Made by a program: the position numbers and the translations under genes. A stretch of 64,000 nucleotides of DNA. Source: an uncultured Bacteroidales bacterium. GTDB taxonomy: Bacteria > Bacteroidota > Bacteroidia > Bacteroidales > UBA932. The notes below the pieces were generated by a model that did not search any database, had not been told where the DNA came from, and was given only the letters and a program-made list of their open reading frames with translations. Numbering within the stretch: the stretch's first letter is position 1; each line of letters begins with the position of its first letter. Positions 32,475 to 42,449 of the stretch are shown one piece after another. The stretch lies in contig CALVDG010000001.1 in the NCBI GenBank assembly GCA_944326255.1, positions 62,001 to 126,000 on the forward strand, in the 5' to 3' direction.

Positions 32475-33806
32475 ATGGACGCACAGACATATTCCGATAT
32501 TCTGGAACTTCTGCACCGCGAGGTAAAGCCGGCTCTCGGCTGTACCGAGCCTATAGCAGTAGCTCTGGCAGTGGCTAAGGCGTGCTCGCTTTTCAGATCC
32601 GTGCAGCCTTCGCAGATCAATGTGCAGGTAAGTGCCAACATCCTCAAGAACGCCATGGGTGTCGGCATTCCCGGTACCGGTATGGTCGGTCTCAACATAG
32701 CCGTGGCCCTGGCCATGGAGTGCGGCAACCCGGATTACGGTCTGGAGGTGCTCAAGGACTTGACTCCGTCCGATGTGGAGAGAGCCAAGGCCTATGCGGC
32801 GGAGGGGCGTGTCAAGATATCCCTTGCCAAGACATCGAAGAAGCTCTATATCGAGGCTGAGTGCCTTTATGGACCGGTTGAGGTTCCGGAACACCGTTCC
32901 AGGACTGTCATTCAGGATGACCATGATGCCGTTGTGTTTGTCTCCAGGGACGATGAGGTGCTTTTGGATAAGATGAGCGCGGAGGATAGTACAGATGCAG
33001 GGGCAGGTCAGGATACGGCCTCGCATAAGACAACTCTGGACTACCATCTGGATATGCGGAAGATATTTGATTTCGCCACGAAAGAAGCCCGGGTGGAGGA
33101 TATCTCATTCATGCTGGACGCAGCCAGGATGAACAAGGCACTGGCGGAGGAAGGGCTCGCGCATCCTTATGGTTTGCAGGTCGGACGTACGATACAGAAC
33201 AATATTCACCGTCAGGTTTTCGGCAAGGGGCTGTTGACTCACTGCATGGCCATGACGGCTGCGGCTTCCGATGCCCGTATGGCCGGATGCACCCTTCCTG
33301 CCATGAGCAATTCCGGTAGCGGTAATCAGGGAATAACTGTGACAATGCCCGTCGTGGCCGCTGCGGAGCAGTTCGGTTCATCCAAGGAGCAGCTGATACG
33401 TGCTCTGACGCTCAGTCATCTGACGGCAATTCATATCAAAGGATATCTCGGAAAACTCTCGGCCCTGTGCGGCTGCGTGGTGGCTTCCACCGGATCGGCC
33501 TGCGGTATAGTCTGGCTCAGCGGCGGCAGCTTCGAGCAGGTGTGCAGCGCGGTCAAGAATATGATCGGCAACATCACCGGTATGGTCTGCGACGGAGCCA
33601 AGGTAGGCTGCGCTCTCAAGGTGGCCTCCGGAGTGTCGTCAGCCGTGCAGTCGGCGGTTCTGGCTCTGGACAACCACTGCGTGACCGGCAACGACGGTAT
33701 CATCGAGGACGATGTGGAGAAATCCATCCGCAATCTCGGTACCATCGGGTCGAAGGGTATGCAGGTGACTGATGAGATGATTCTCAATATTATGGTATGT
33801 AAATAG
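32475..33806 (+). CDS. cyuA: L-cysteine desulfidase / serine dehydratase-alpha-like (UPF0597)
   Basis: A 443-residue member of the CyuA/YhaM family, iron-sulfur enzymes that break L-cysteine into pyruvate, sulfide and ammonia. Conserved stretches include PALGCTEPIAVALAVAKA near the N-terminus, LPAMSNSGSGNQGITVTMPVVA, and the cysteine-rich LCGCVVASTGSACGIVWL and GMVCDGAKVGCALKV, which supply likely cluster ligands. It follows trxB by one base, a link between thiol reduction and cysteine breakdown. Its terminal segment VTDEMILNIMVCK is also typical. Confidence 0.88.
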   Translation: MDAQTYSDILELLHREVKPALGCTEPIAVALAVAKACSLFRSVQPSQINVQVSANILKNAMGVGIPGTGMVGLNIAVALAMECGNPDYGLEVLKDLTPSDVERAKAYAAEGRVKISLAKTSKKLYIEAECLYGPVEVPEHRSRTVIQDDHDAVVFVSRDDEVLLDKMSAEDSTDAGAGQDTASHKTTLDYHLDMRKIFDFATKEARVEDISFMLDAARMNKALAEEGLAHPYGLQVGRTIQNNIHRQVFGKGLLTHCMAMTAAASDARMAGCTLPAMSNSGSGNQGITVTMPVVAAAEQFGSSKEQLIRALTLSHLTAIHIKGYLGKLSALCGCVVASTGSACGIVWLSGGSFEQVCSAVKNMIGNITGMVCDGAKVGCALKVASGVSSAVQSAVLALDNHCVTGNDGIIEDDVEKSIRNLGTIGSKGMQVTDEMILNIMVCK

Positions 33807-33825
33807 CTTTAATTTTTAAAGATAT

Positions 33826-36800
33826 ATGAAACGGATTTTCAGAATTTTTATGGGTGCGGCCATGCTGGCGGCAGTGTCAGCGGCGGCAGGAGCGCAGGAG
33901 TCCTCCGAAGGACCTCTGTGGATGCGCTACAGCGCGATCTCCCCTGACGGCAGTACCATCGCATTTGCCTATAAGGGCGATATATTTACAGTTCCGGTGA
34001 CAGGAGGCGAGGCCCGGCAGATCACCTCCAACTCCGCATTTGACTCCCGTCCCGTGTGGAGTCCGGACGGCAGCAGGATAGCGTTCGCGTCCTACCGTAT
34101 GGGAAGTGCCGACGTATTTATCGTGGACAGGAACGGCGGTGAACCGACAAGACTTACGACCCACTCGGCCAATGAGTTCCCCGTAGTGTTCAAGGATGAT
34201 TCGACAGTGCTCTACACGGCATATTATCAGCCTGCTGCTGAAAGTATGCAGTTCCCCTCATCGACATATTCCCAGGTATATGCTGTCAGCACGGACGGCG
34301 GCAGGCCGGTGATGTTCTCGACCCTGCCTCTTGAGGATATAAGTTTCAGCCCGGACGGCAGTATGATCCTCTATCATGACAAGAAGGGATACGAGGATAC
34401 CTGGCGCAAGCATCATACCTCGTCCGTTACCCGCGATATCTGGAGCTGTGAATTTGAGGGCAGCAACGTCAAGGACGGCAAATTCACCAAAATTACCGAT
34501 TTCAAGGGCGAGGACCGTAATCCTGTCTTCACTCCTGACGGAAAGTCGTTCTATTATCTCAGCGAGCAGGACGGCACCTTCAATGTCTGGAAACGCTCTC
34601 TGGCCGACGGCTCGCAGGAGCAGCTGACCCATTTCTCCGGCAATCCTGTCCGTTTCCTTACGGCAGCTGACAATGGAATGATGTGTTTCGGCTATGACGG
34701 CGAGATATATACGCTGAAGGAGGGCAGTGAGCCTCAGAAGGTGAATATCAGTGTCATCTCCGACAAGCAGGACCGCGATCTGATCAAGACTCCGGTAAGA
34801 TACGCTACTGAGATAGCCGTCAGCAAGGACGGAAAGCAGGTGGCCTTCATCTACCGTGGCGATGTGTACGTGACCATGACCGACTACGCCACTACCAGGA
34901 GGATAACCAATACCCCGGAGCAGGAGCGCAACCTGGATTTTGCACCTGACGGACGCTCGCTCATCTACTCTTCCGAGCGTGACGGTCTCTGGCAGGTCTA
35001 TATGTCCTCCATCGTCAACGAGGACGAGAAACTTTTCCCTTACAGCACGGAACTGAAAGAAGAATGTGTCACCAACTCGGACAAGGTGTCTTTCCAGCCT
35101 CTGTTCAGCCCGGACGGCAAGGAGATAGCCTTCCTGGAGAACAGAACGGCTATCCGTGTCATCAACCTGGAGACCAAGGAGGTGCGCACTGTTATGGACG
35201 GTAAGTACCAGTACTCCTATCAGGACGGAGACCAGTGGTACCAGTGGTCGCCCGACGGCAAGTGGATTCTGTCCAACTGCCTCTTCGTCGGCGGATGGAA
35301 CAATATGGACGTGGCTCTTGTCAATGCTTCCGGCAATGGGGAGATGCACAATCTTACCAAGAGCGGTTATACTGACGGCAACGCCAAATGGGTGCTTGAC
35401 GGCAAGGCGATGATCTGGTTCAGCGACAGGGCCGGTTACCGCAGCCACGGCAGCTGGGGTGCCGAGCAGGATGTCTACATCATGTTCTTCGACCTGGAGG
35501 CATACGAGAAGTTCCGTATGGACGAGGAGGAACTGGCCCTCTACGAGGAGGAGCAGAAGCTGAAGGAGGATGCTGACAAGGAGAAAGACGGAGACAAGAA
35601 AGCCAAGAAGGATAAAAAGAACAAGAAAGACGCTGACAAGGAGGAGGCTGAGACACTTGTGCTGGATCTGGACAATGCCGAGTACAGAGTCATGCGCCTT
35701 ACCGTCAATTCGTCCAACCTCGGTGACGCTGTGTTGAGCAAGGATGGTGACAAGCTCTACTACATCACTTCTTTCGAGGGCGGTATGGACCTCTGGGTAC
35801 ATGACCTCAAGGAGGACGAGACCCGTATCCTGGCGAAGGGTGTCGGCTACGGCTCCCTGATTCTCTCCGATGACGGCAGCAGCATATTCATGAACACCGG
35901 TTCTATCAAGAAGATAGACGTGGCCAGTGGTCAGATCACTCCCATAGAGATGGAAGGTACCTTCGAGTACAGGCCTTACGCTGAGCGCGAGTACATCTTC
36001 GACCATACATGGAGGCAGGTTCAGGAGAAATTCTACGATCCCGATATCCACGGCGTAGACTGGGAAGGCTATAAGGCTGAGTATGAGAAATTCCTGCCCT
36101 ATGTGACCAACAACTATGACTTCGCCGACGTGCTCGGTGAGATGCTGGGCGAGCTCAACGCATCCCATACCGGTGCAAGATATTACGGCGGAGGAGCAGC
36201 TTATCCGACAGCTTATCTGGGAGTGTTCTACGATGATACCTACACTGGAGACGGCTTGAAGATCAAGGAGATCATCAAGAGAAGTCCTCTGACCCTCGTA
36301 CCTTCGGACGTCAAGCCCGGCTGCATCATCGAGAAGATAGACGGCGAGGCCATCCTTGCCGGCCAGGATTACTTCCCTCTGCTGGAGGGCAAAGCCGGAG
36401 AGAAGATACGCCTGAGCATCTATGATCCAGAGACCTCAAAGCGTTTTGACGTAGTGGTCAAGGGTCTGTATTCCGAGAGCGATATCCTCTATCAGCGTTG
36501 GGTGGAGCGTAACCGCGACATCGTGGACTCCATCTCCGGCGGCAAGATAGGCTACGTGCATATCGAAGGTATGGACAGCCCCAGCTTCAGGACATTGTAC
36601 AGTGAACTGCTCGGCCGCTTCCGTCACTGTGACGCGGTCGTAGTGGATACCCGTCACAACGGCGGCGGCTGGCTCCATGACGATGTGGTGACCCTGCTTT
36701 CCGGCAAGGAGTACCAGCAGTTCAAGCCGCGTGACCATTATATCGGCAGCGATCCGTTCAACAAGTGGCTCAAGCCCTCATGTATGCTGGTGTGCGAGGA

Positions 36801-37101
36801 CAACTACAGCAATGCTCACGGAACTCCTTGGGTATACCAGCGTCTCGGCGTGGGTAAGCTCGTCGGAGCTCCCGTGCCCGGAACCATGACCGCAGTATGG
36901 TGGGAGAGCCAGATAGACCCGACCATTATCTTCGGTATCCCTCAGGTAGGCTGCTGGGACATCCAGAAAGAGGAGTATATGGAGAATGTCGAGCTTGAGC
37001 CCGATATCCTCATCTACAACGAGCCTGCTGATGTCATCAACGGCTTCGACGCCCAGCTCAAGGCTGCTACCGAGTCCCTGATGACTCCCGCCGCTGAATA
37101 A
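33826..37101 (+). CDS. Tricorn-type S41 protease
   Basis: A 1091-residue secreted protease with an N-terminal signal peptide (ending AGAQ), the size of archaeal tricorn. Residues about 30-540 carry WD40/PD40-like propeller repeats with many SPDG-type motifs (ISPDGSTIAF, WSPDGSRIAFAS). A Lys/Asp/Glu-rich low-complexity stretch at about 570-610 separates the propellers. A PDZ-like segment and an S41 catalytic domain follow, with the nucleophile S995 in EDNYSNAHG and the VDTRHNGGGW strand. It probably trims peptides in the periplasm. It is terminated by the hairpin at 37129-37168. Confidence 0.92.
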   Translation: MKRIFRIFMGAAMLAAVSAAAGAQESSEGPLWMRYSAISPDGSTIAFAYKGDIFTVPVTGGEARQITSNSAFDSRPVWSPDGSRIAFASYRMGSADVFIVDRNGGEPTRLTTHSANEFPVVFKDDSTVLYTAYYQPAAESMQFPSSTYSQVYAVSTDGGRPVMFSTLPLEDISFSPDGSMILYHDKKGYEDTWRKHHTSSVTRDIWSCEFEGSNVKDGKFTKITDFKGEDRNPVFTPDGKSFYYLSEQDGTFNVWKRSLADGSQEQLTHFSGNPVRFLTAADNGMMCFGYDGEIYTLKEGSEPQKVNISVISDKQDRDLIKTPVRYATEIAVSKDGKQVAFIYRGDVYVTMTDYATTRRITNTPEQERNLDFAPDGRSLIYSSERDGLWQVYMSSIVNEDEKLFPYSTELKEECVTNSDKVSFQPLFSPDGKEIAFLENRTAIRVINLETKEVRTVMDGKYQYSYQDGDQWYQWSPDGKWILSNCLFVGGWNNMDVALVNASGNGEMHNLTKSGYTDGNAKWVLDGKAMIWFSDRAGYRSHGSWGAEQDVYIMFFDLEAYEKFRMDEEELALYEEEQKLKEDADKEKDGDKKAKKDKKNKKDADKEEAETLVLDLDNAEYRVMRLTVNSSNLGDAVLSKDGDKLYYITSFEGGMDLWVHDLKEDETRILAKGVGYGSLILSDDGSSIFMNTGSIKKIDVASGQITPIEMEGTFEYRPYAEREYIFDHTWRQVQEKFYDPDIHGVDWEGYKAEYEKFLPYVTNNYDFADVLGEMLGELNASHTGARYYGGGAAYPTAYLGVFYDDTYTGDGLKIKEIIKRSPLTLVPSDVKPGCIIEKIDGEAILAGQDYFPLLEGKAGEKIRLSIYDPETSKRFDVVVKGLYSESDILYQRWVERNRDIVDSISGGKIGYVHIEGMDSPSFRTLYSELLGRFRHCDAVVVDTRHNGGGWLHDDVVTLLSGKEYQQFKPRDHYIGSDPFNKWLKPSCMLVCEDNYSNAHGTPWVYQRLGVGKLVGAPVPGTMTAVWWESQIDPTIIFGIPQVGCWDIQKEEYMENVELEPDILIYNEPADVINGFDAQLKAATESLMTPAAE

Positions 37102-37128
37102 CTGCATACCTATTTATATTATAGACTT

Positions 37129-37168
37129 AATCCCGGTCATCCCATCCAGCGGACGGCCGGGATTTCTG
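37129..37168 (+). terminator. Intrinsic terminator, copy A
   Basis: TCCCGGTC (37131-37138) pairs with the GGCCGGGA arm (37156-37163, one G-T pair), extended by TCC/GGA after a single mismatch, and is followed by TTTCT. It is almost identical to copy B at 42450-42490. Confidence 0.78.
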
Positions 37169-37176
37169 CGTATATG

Positions 37177-37255
37177 TGTAACGGTAATGTAACGACAACT
37201 TAATGTTAATACATACTCAGTGTAACGCGGCTGAAATATAGTCGGAATACTTTTG
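37177..37255 (+). promoter_or_regulatory. Pho-box-like phased direct repeats and promoter
   Basis: TGTAACG occurs exactly at 37177-37183, 37188-37194 and 37221-37227, with start offsets of 0, 11 and 44, all multiples of 11. The first two are separated by the 4-base spacer GTAA. The 7+4 layout is that of PhoB (OmpR-family) sites in other bacteria. The last copy sits where a -33 box would be, and TACTTTTG at 37248-37255 is the -7 box. The regulator's identity is inferred from the layout and the phosphatase encoded downstream. Confidence 0.6.
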
Positions 37256-37267
37256 CGCCCGAAAACA

Positions 37268-39952
37268 ATGGGTATGAAAAAGGTATTTTTGCTGACGACA
37301 GCAGTTCTTCTGCAGATTACAGCCTTGCGGGCTGAGGTGCTGAGAGGCAGGGTAGTGGATGCCTCCAGCGGAGAAGAGATAATAGGGGCTACGGTGGTGA
37401 TAAAAGGTATGCCGGACAGCTGGACGATTACCGGTCTGGACGGCAGTTTCGTCATAGACACGGATCTCAGTTCCGGAACTCTCCTGTGCAATCTTATCGG
37501 ATACAAGGACGCGGAGATCTCATTCAGTTCTTCTTCAGGCGACATGACCATCTCAATGGAACAGGATGTAGTCATGCTGGACGCTGCGGTGATAACCGCG
37601 ACAGGAGGAGGCCGGACTGAGGTGGCTGCCAGAAATATAGAAAGGAATTCTGTTAATGTTGTAAATGTAATGAGCGCGAAAGCCATGGAACTCTCCCCTG
37701 ATATCACGGTGGCTAATGTTATAAAGAGGATGTCAGGGGTGACCGTGGAGCGCAACAGCAGTGGGGAGGGCCAGTATGCTATCCTGCGCGGTATGGACAA
37801 ACGTTACAACTATACTTTGGTCAACGGCATCAAGATCCCCAGTCCGGACAATAAGAATCGCTTTGTTCCGTTGGACATATTCCCGTCTGAGATGCTGGAC
37901 CGCATAGAGGTGACCAAATCCCTGACGGCGGATATGGAGGGTGACGGCATCGGAGGCGCGGTCAACCTGGTGATGAAGGATGCTCCTGAAAAGATGGAGA
38001 TATCCGCCAATCTTTCCACCGGATACAGCGCGCTGTTCATTGACCGGGATTTCCAGTCCTTCAATCACAGAGCCATTCAGCAGCTCTCCCCCAACGAGAG
38101 GATGGGACGTCCCGAGCTGCACAATCAGAACTACAGCGTATCGGCCGATGATTTTACGATGGAGAACCTGCATATGCGCTGGAGCCGTCCGCGTCCCGAC
38201 ATCGTGGGAGGCTTTTCATACGGAGACCGTTTCTTCGGAGGCAGGCTGGGAGTGATGGCTGCATTCAGCTACCAGAACCTGTTCCGGGGTAAGGACGCTT
38301 CCCTTTATTATATCCCCGGCTCAGCCGGCAAAGGCACAGAGAACAGGGCTTATTCCGATGAACAGAACCGTCTGGGGGCGCATGTGAAGTTGGATTACCG
38401 CTTTTCCAAGCGTCATAAGCTCATGCTGTATGCCGGTTATATGGATCTTCAGGAAAGCGAGGTCCGGGACGGGGCCAATGATCAGGAGCGCACTGTGAGG
38501 ATGAAGTGGAATCATCAGTATATCTTCAATACCACCCTCAAGGGAGAACATTCGTTCCTTAGGGCGGACCGTCTCAAACTGGACTGGACAGGCGTGTTCT
38601 CCAAAGCCTACAGTACCACCCCGGACAACGTCCGTATCTATATCAACGGCGACCACCTGTATAACACTGACGCTGCGGACCGCCGCTGGGAGCACAACAG
38701 CGACAGGGATATCGCGGGCTACATCAATCTTTCCTACCGTTTTGACTTCACTGATAATTCCACCCTCAGTCTGAAGGCCGGAGGTATGTACAGGGACAAG
38801 GTCCGCAACAGTTTTTTCAATGAATATACATTCGACTCTCCAACAGGTATTTACGACCTGCAGATATATGGACAGGACTGGACCAACTTTGATGAACTTC
38901 TTCTTGAGCCCCGCCGTTACGGCAATGTGGGCGACCCTTTGAATTATGATGCTTTCGAGAGGATAGGTGCGGCATACCTGATGGGAACCTACAACCGGGA
39001 CAAGTTGGAGGTGATAGCCGGTCTCCGCGTGGAGCATACGGATCAGGGCTATACTCTTGTCTTTCCCAGGCAGACAGACGGAGAGGGCCATCAGGTGTAT
39101 ACGGATATTCTGCCCAGCGTACATCTGAAATACAACGTCCATAGGAACGCTTATCTGCGCTTTTCCTACGGACGCTCCATCAACCGCCCCGGATTCTTCG
39201 AGATAGTGCCCTATACCATTCTCAATGAAGACTATGACGAGCAGGGTAATCCGGATCTTAAGCATACGGTGGCTGACAATCTGGACCTGCGGTACGAGTT
39301 CTTCCCCAAATCCTCGGAGCAGCTGATGGTCGGACTGTTCTGGAAGAAACTGCATGACCCCATAGAGTACGGACTGATATCCGAAGGACAGGCTACTTAT
39401 CTGACCCCTATGAACTTCGGAGACGCGGTGAACGCCGGAGTGGAGGTGGATGTCATGAAGTATTTCAACTGGTTCGGTGTAAAGGCCAACTATACCTATA
39501 CCCACTCCAGTATAACCACGACCAAGAGGACCATGGAAGGGACGGAGGTGATAGCCGTGCAGCAGGCAAGGCCGCTGTACGGTCAGGCGGCCCATGTCGC
39601 CAATCTGTCGCTGCTTTTCAAGTTCGCCAAGGCCGGAGTGGAGGCTCAGGTGTCGGGAAGCTATACCGGCCGCCGTCTGAGCGAGATATCCAACTGGGTG
39701 GACAATGATATCTGGGAGGCCGGCTACGTGCAGCTGGACGCTTCTATAGAAAAGAGTTTCAAGTGCGGCATCACCATCTTCGCCAAGGCCAACAACCTTC
39801 TGGACATGCCGGTCCTGAGGTATATCGTCAACAACCCCCGTACCGAGAATCTCAAGGACTACGAGAGATACAAGGGCGGAGTGATAGAACGCAGGGAGTG
39901 GCACGGCCAGTCCGCCATGATAGGGCTTAGGTACAACTTCAAAGAGAAATAA
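37268..39952 (+). CDS. TonB-dependent outer-membrane receptor
   Basis: An 894-residue receptor with a signal peptide (MKKVFLLTTAVLLQITALRA), then a carboxypeptidase-regulatory-like domain (about 22-105, LRGRVVDASSGEEIIGATVVIKG). A plug domain with SGVTVERNSSGEGQYAILRGMDKRYNYTLVNG follows, then a 22-strand-type barrel. It is not SusC-like: no SusD gene follows. The partners are a beta-helix lipoprotein and a phosphatase, so it may import a phosphorylated or otherwise phosphate-bearing ligand. Starts at 37268 or 37274 are both possible; the -7 box lies only 12 bases upstream. Confidence 0.9.
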   Translation: MGMKKVFLLTTAVLLQITALRAEVLRGRVVDASSGEEIIGATVVIKGMPDSWTITGLDGSFVIDTDLSSGTLLCNLIGYKDAEISFSSSSGDMTISMEQDVVMLDAAVITATGGGRTEVAARNIERNSVNVVNVMSAKAMELSPDITVANVIKRMSGVTVERNSSGEGQYAILRGMDKRYNYTLVNGIKIPSPDNKNRFVPLDIFPSEMLDRIEVTKSLTADMEGDGIGGAVNLVMKDAPEKMEISANLSTGYSALFIDRDFQSFNHRAIQQLSPNERMGRPELHNQNYSVSADDFTMENLHMRWSRPRPDIVGGFSYGDRFFGGRLGVMAAFSYQNLFRGKDASLYYIPGSAGKGTENRAYSDEQNRLGAHVKLDYRFSKRHKLMLYAGYMDLQESEVRDGANDQERTVRMKWNHQYIFNTTLKGEHSFLRADRLKLDWTGVFSKAYSTTPDNVRIYINGDHLYNTDAADRRWEHNSDRDIAGYINLSYRFDFTDNSTLSLKAGGMYRDKVRNSFFNEYTFDSPTGIYDLQIYGQDWTNFDELLLEPRRYGNVGDPLNYDAFERIGAAYLMGTYNRDKLEVIAGLRVEHTDQGYTLVFPRQTDGEGHQVYTDILPSVHLKYNVHRNAYLRFSYGRSINRPGFFEIVPYTILNEDYDEQGNPDLKHTVADNLDLRYEFFPKSSEQLMVGLFWKKLHDPIEYGLISEGQATYLTPMNFGDAVNAGVEVDVMKYFNWFGVKANYTYTHSSITTTKRTMEGTEVIAVQQARPLYGQAAHVANLSLLFKFAKAGVEAQVSGSYTGRRLSEISNWVDNDIWEAGYVQLDASIEKSFKCGITIFAKANNLLDMPVLRYIVNNPRTENLKDYERYKGGVIERREWHGQSAMIGLRYNFKEK

Positions 39953-39977
39953 TCAACATTTAACATTTAAATTTATC

Positions 39978-41408
39978 ATGAAAACAAAAAGTATTTTTGT
40001 CATTGCTGCGGCAATGGTATTTTGCATGGTGTCCTGTGAGAAGAACGGCCCCGTAACGCCGGAGAATCCTGATACTCCCGGAACGGGTGACACAACGGAT
40101 GTAGTGACGGAAGGTGTCTCTGGTGAGGTATCCGGAGTATGGGAGGCCGGCAGTGTAATCAATGTGACAGGTCATATCACGGTGCCCGAGGGTCAGAGTC
40201 TGACTATCGAGGAGGGCGTGACAGTAATATTCAGCGATGCCGGAGTGGGCGTGAATCACACGGCCATAGAGTTCTCCGTGGACGGTAATCTCTACTGCCT
40301 CGGAACAGAGGATGCCCCTGTGCTGCTCACCGTGGCGGAGGAACTCAGAACACCGGCCAATACATTCAAGGGTCTCTGGGGCGGTATCGTGGCCGGAGCC
40401 ACCTGCGGGGAGATGCTTATCAACCATGCGATTATAGAATACTGCGGAGGTCAGGTAATCGAGGGCTCTCCCGCTGCGGAGAACGGTTACTACACCGCCG
40501 GTGATGACGCTTATCCCCACATCACCACCAACAACGTGGACGGCCGCTATGTGATTACCAACTCCATTCTGCGCAACGGATGGTCGGACGGTATCTATAT
40601 GATGGGCGGCAATGCCATCATCGCCGACAATATCTTCAGTGCCATCGGATATGACGGTGCCGAGGCTGTGAACGTGAAGTCCGGCTGTACAGTGGACGTG
40701 GCCCGCAACATTATGTTCAGCGCCAACACCAACGGTCTGAAGCTCTCCAGCTCCGACCAGAGTGAGGTGCGTCATCAGGCCAGGATACAGGCTTACAACA
40801 ATACCATCATCGGCTCCGGCTGGAGGCGTGACGGTGAGAAAGGCGGCGGCATCTATGTGGAGGAGAACGCTGATGCGGGTGTGTTCAACAATCTGCTGGT
40901 AAACTGCAAGTTCCGTGCTACTACTCCCGAGTATGATGCTGAGGGCTCCGAGGACTGCTACGACAGGGAGCACTCGATGATTGACTACAATTTCTACGCT
41001 TCGGGTACCGTTGAGAGTTCCATAGTTTTCAGCGGTGAGTATGAGGATGACGGTGAGACTCTGTTCTACTCCGGCGTGAAGTTCCCCTACGAGGGCTATG
41101 CCTTCAACCACGAGTGGTATGACACTGAGAAAGTGGACGCGAACAGTATTATCGCCAGGACAGCCGATGAGGCAGTGGCGCTGGATCCCAAGTTCGTGAA
41201 CTTTGACCTCAATATGGATCCCGCAAGCTATACTTTCAACGACAGCTGGGATTTCCATCTTACTGCAGGCTCCCCCGCTCTCGACGCTTCCAAGACCTAT
41301 ACCGCAGGTGACCGTCAGCCTTACTTCGCGACTTCCGGACTGGAGGTCAATGGTCAGACATACACATCTCCCGCCATTTCAGCGTGGTTCGGTGCGTACG
41401 GTGAATAA
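39978..41408 (+). CDS. Lipoprotein with right-handed beta-helix fold
   Basis: A 476-residue protein with a lipobox (MVSC, cysteine 20) and a Pro/Asp/Thr linker. Long strand repeats typical of a parallel beta-helix follow (ITVPEGQSLTIEEGVTVIFSD, GRYVITNSILRNGWSDGIYMMGGNAIIADNIFSAIG, ARIQAYNNTIIGSG). No lyase catalytic set is evident. It begins 25 bases after the receptor stop and is followed by the phosphatase, so it is probably the surface partner of the receptor, capturing substrate outside the cell. Confidence 0.8.
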   Translation: MKTKSIFVIAAAMVFCMVSCEKNGPVTPENPDTPGTGDTTDVVTEGVSGEVSGVWEAGSVINVTGHITVPEGQSLTIEEGVTVIFSDAGVGVNHTAIEFSVDGNLYCLGTEDAPVLLTVAEELRTPANTFKGLWGGIVAGATCGEMLINHAIIEYCGGQVIEGSPAAENGYYTAGDDAYPHITTNNVDGRYVITNSILRNGWSDGIYMMGGNAIIADNIFSAIGYDGAEAVNVKSGCTVDVARNIMFSANTNGLKLSSSDQSEVRHQARIQAYNNTIIGSGWRRDGEKGGGIYVEENADAGVFNNLLVNCKFRATTPEYDAEGSEDCYDREHSMIDYNFYASGTVESSIVFSGEYEDDGETLFYSGVKFPYEGYAFNHEWYDTEKVDANSIIARTADEAVALDPKFVNFDLNMDPASYTFNDSWDFHLTAGSPALDASKTYTAGDRQPYFATSGLEVNGQTYTSPAISAWFGAYGE

Positions 41409-41443
41409 TCGGTACAGGTTAAACTTTATAGTAAGACAGCTTT

Positions 41444-42424
41444 ATGAGAAGAATCAACTTCCTTACCCTTACCGCCGCTGCGGTACTCTCCCTGTCAGCG
41501 GTGTCCTGCAACACTTCCGCGGGTGTGTCCTCCAGTGTGCCGGAGGACCGCTCCCAGGAGTGGAAGGCTCTCGAGCAGCCGCTCAATTTCTACATTGCCA
41601 ACGACCTGGGCCGCAACGGCTATTATGACCAGAAGCCGATAGCGGAGACTATGGGCAGGATGGCCGAGGCCATTGACATCGAATTTGTGGTTGCGGCCGG
41701 AGACGTGCATCACTTCGAGGGCGTACAGAGTGTCAGTGACCCTCTGTGGATGACCAACTACGAGCTCATCTACTCCCATCCCGACCTGATGACCCCCTGG
41801 TATGCCATCTGCGGCAACCACGAGTACCGCAGCAATACCCAGGCCTGCATCGACTACAGCCAGGTTAGCGCCCGCTGGAACATGCCTTCGCGCTACTATA
41901 CTTTCGTACAGGAGGAGGACGGGGTAGAGATCCGCATCGTGATGCTCGACACCACGCCCATCATCGACAAGTATCGCGAGGAGACCGACAAGTATGCCGA
42001 CGCTTCCAGGTCCGACTACCGCGAGCAGCTGGCATGGCTGGACAGAACCCTGTCGGAGGCGGATGAGGACTGGGTAATCGTGGTGGGCCACCATCCGATC
42101 TACGCCTATACCGACAAGGACGAGAGCGAGCGCACCGACATGCAGGAGCGCGTGAACACCGTGCTTCTCAAACATGACAACGTGGATATGTACGTCTGCG
42201 GACATCTGCATACCTTCCAGCACATCCGCAAGGAAGGCAGTGACATCGACTACGTGGTCAACTCCTCCGGTTCTCTGAGCCGCGACGTGGAGCCTATCGA
42301 GGGCACCGTCTTCTGCAGCCCCGAGTCCGGCTGGTCCCTCGTGACCGTCTCCGCCGACTCCCTCTGCCTGCACATGCTCGACAAAGACGGCAAGGTGCTC
42401 CACACCGTCACGCGCACCAGATAA
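41444..42424 (+). CDS. Purple-acid-phosphatase-like metallophosphoesterase lipoprotein
   Basis: A 326-residue protein with a lipobox (SAVSC, cysteine 22) and a calcineurin-like phosphoesterase domain. The metal-ligand motifs occur in order: DLGRNGYYDQ, VVAAGDVHHFEGV, ICGNHEYRS, VVGHHPIYAY and VCGHLHTFQH. The arrangement resembles mammalian-type purple acid phosphatase (TRAP/ACP5) more than nucleotidases. It should release phosphate from organic esters at the envelope. It is the last gene of the three-gene unit preceded by Pho-box-like repeats. Confidence 0.87.
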   Translation: MRRINFLTLTAAAVLSLSAVSCNTSAGVSSSVPEDRSQEWKALEQPLNFYIANDLGRNGYYDQKPIAETMGRMAEAIDIEFVVAAGDVHHFEGVQSVSDPLWMTNYELIYSHPDLMTPWYAICGNHEYRSNTQACIDYSQVSARWNMPSRYYTFVQEEDGVEIRIVMLDTTPIIDKYREETDKYADASRSDYREQLAWLDRTLSEADEDWVIVVGHHPIYAYTDKDESERTDMQERVNTVLLKHDNVDMYVCGHLHTFQHIRKEGSDIDYVVNSSGSLSRDVEPIEGTVFCSPESGWSLVTVSADSLCLHMLDKDGKVLHTVTRTR

Positions 42425-42449
42425 TTCCCGGCGGATTATCCGCAACAGC

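Noticed and set aside
34258..36168. A 636-codon minus-strand open frame inside the tricorn-type protease gene.
   Set aside because: The plus strand encodes continuous propeller repeats across the same region. The antisense frame has no start context and no family.
37268..39952. Calling the receptor SusC of a polysaccharide-utilisation locus.
   Set aside because: No SusD-like gene or glycoside hydrolase follows. The partners are a beta-helix lipoprotein and a phosphatase.
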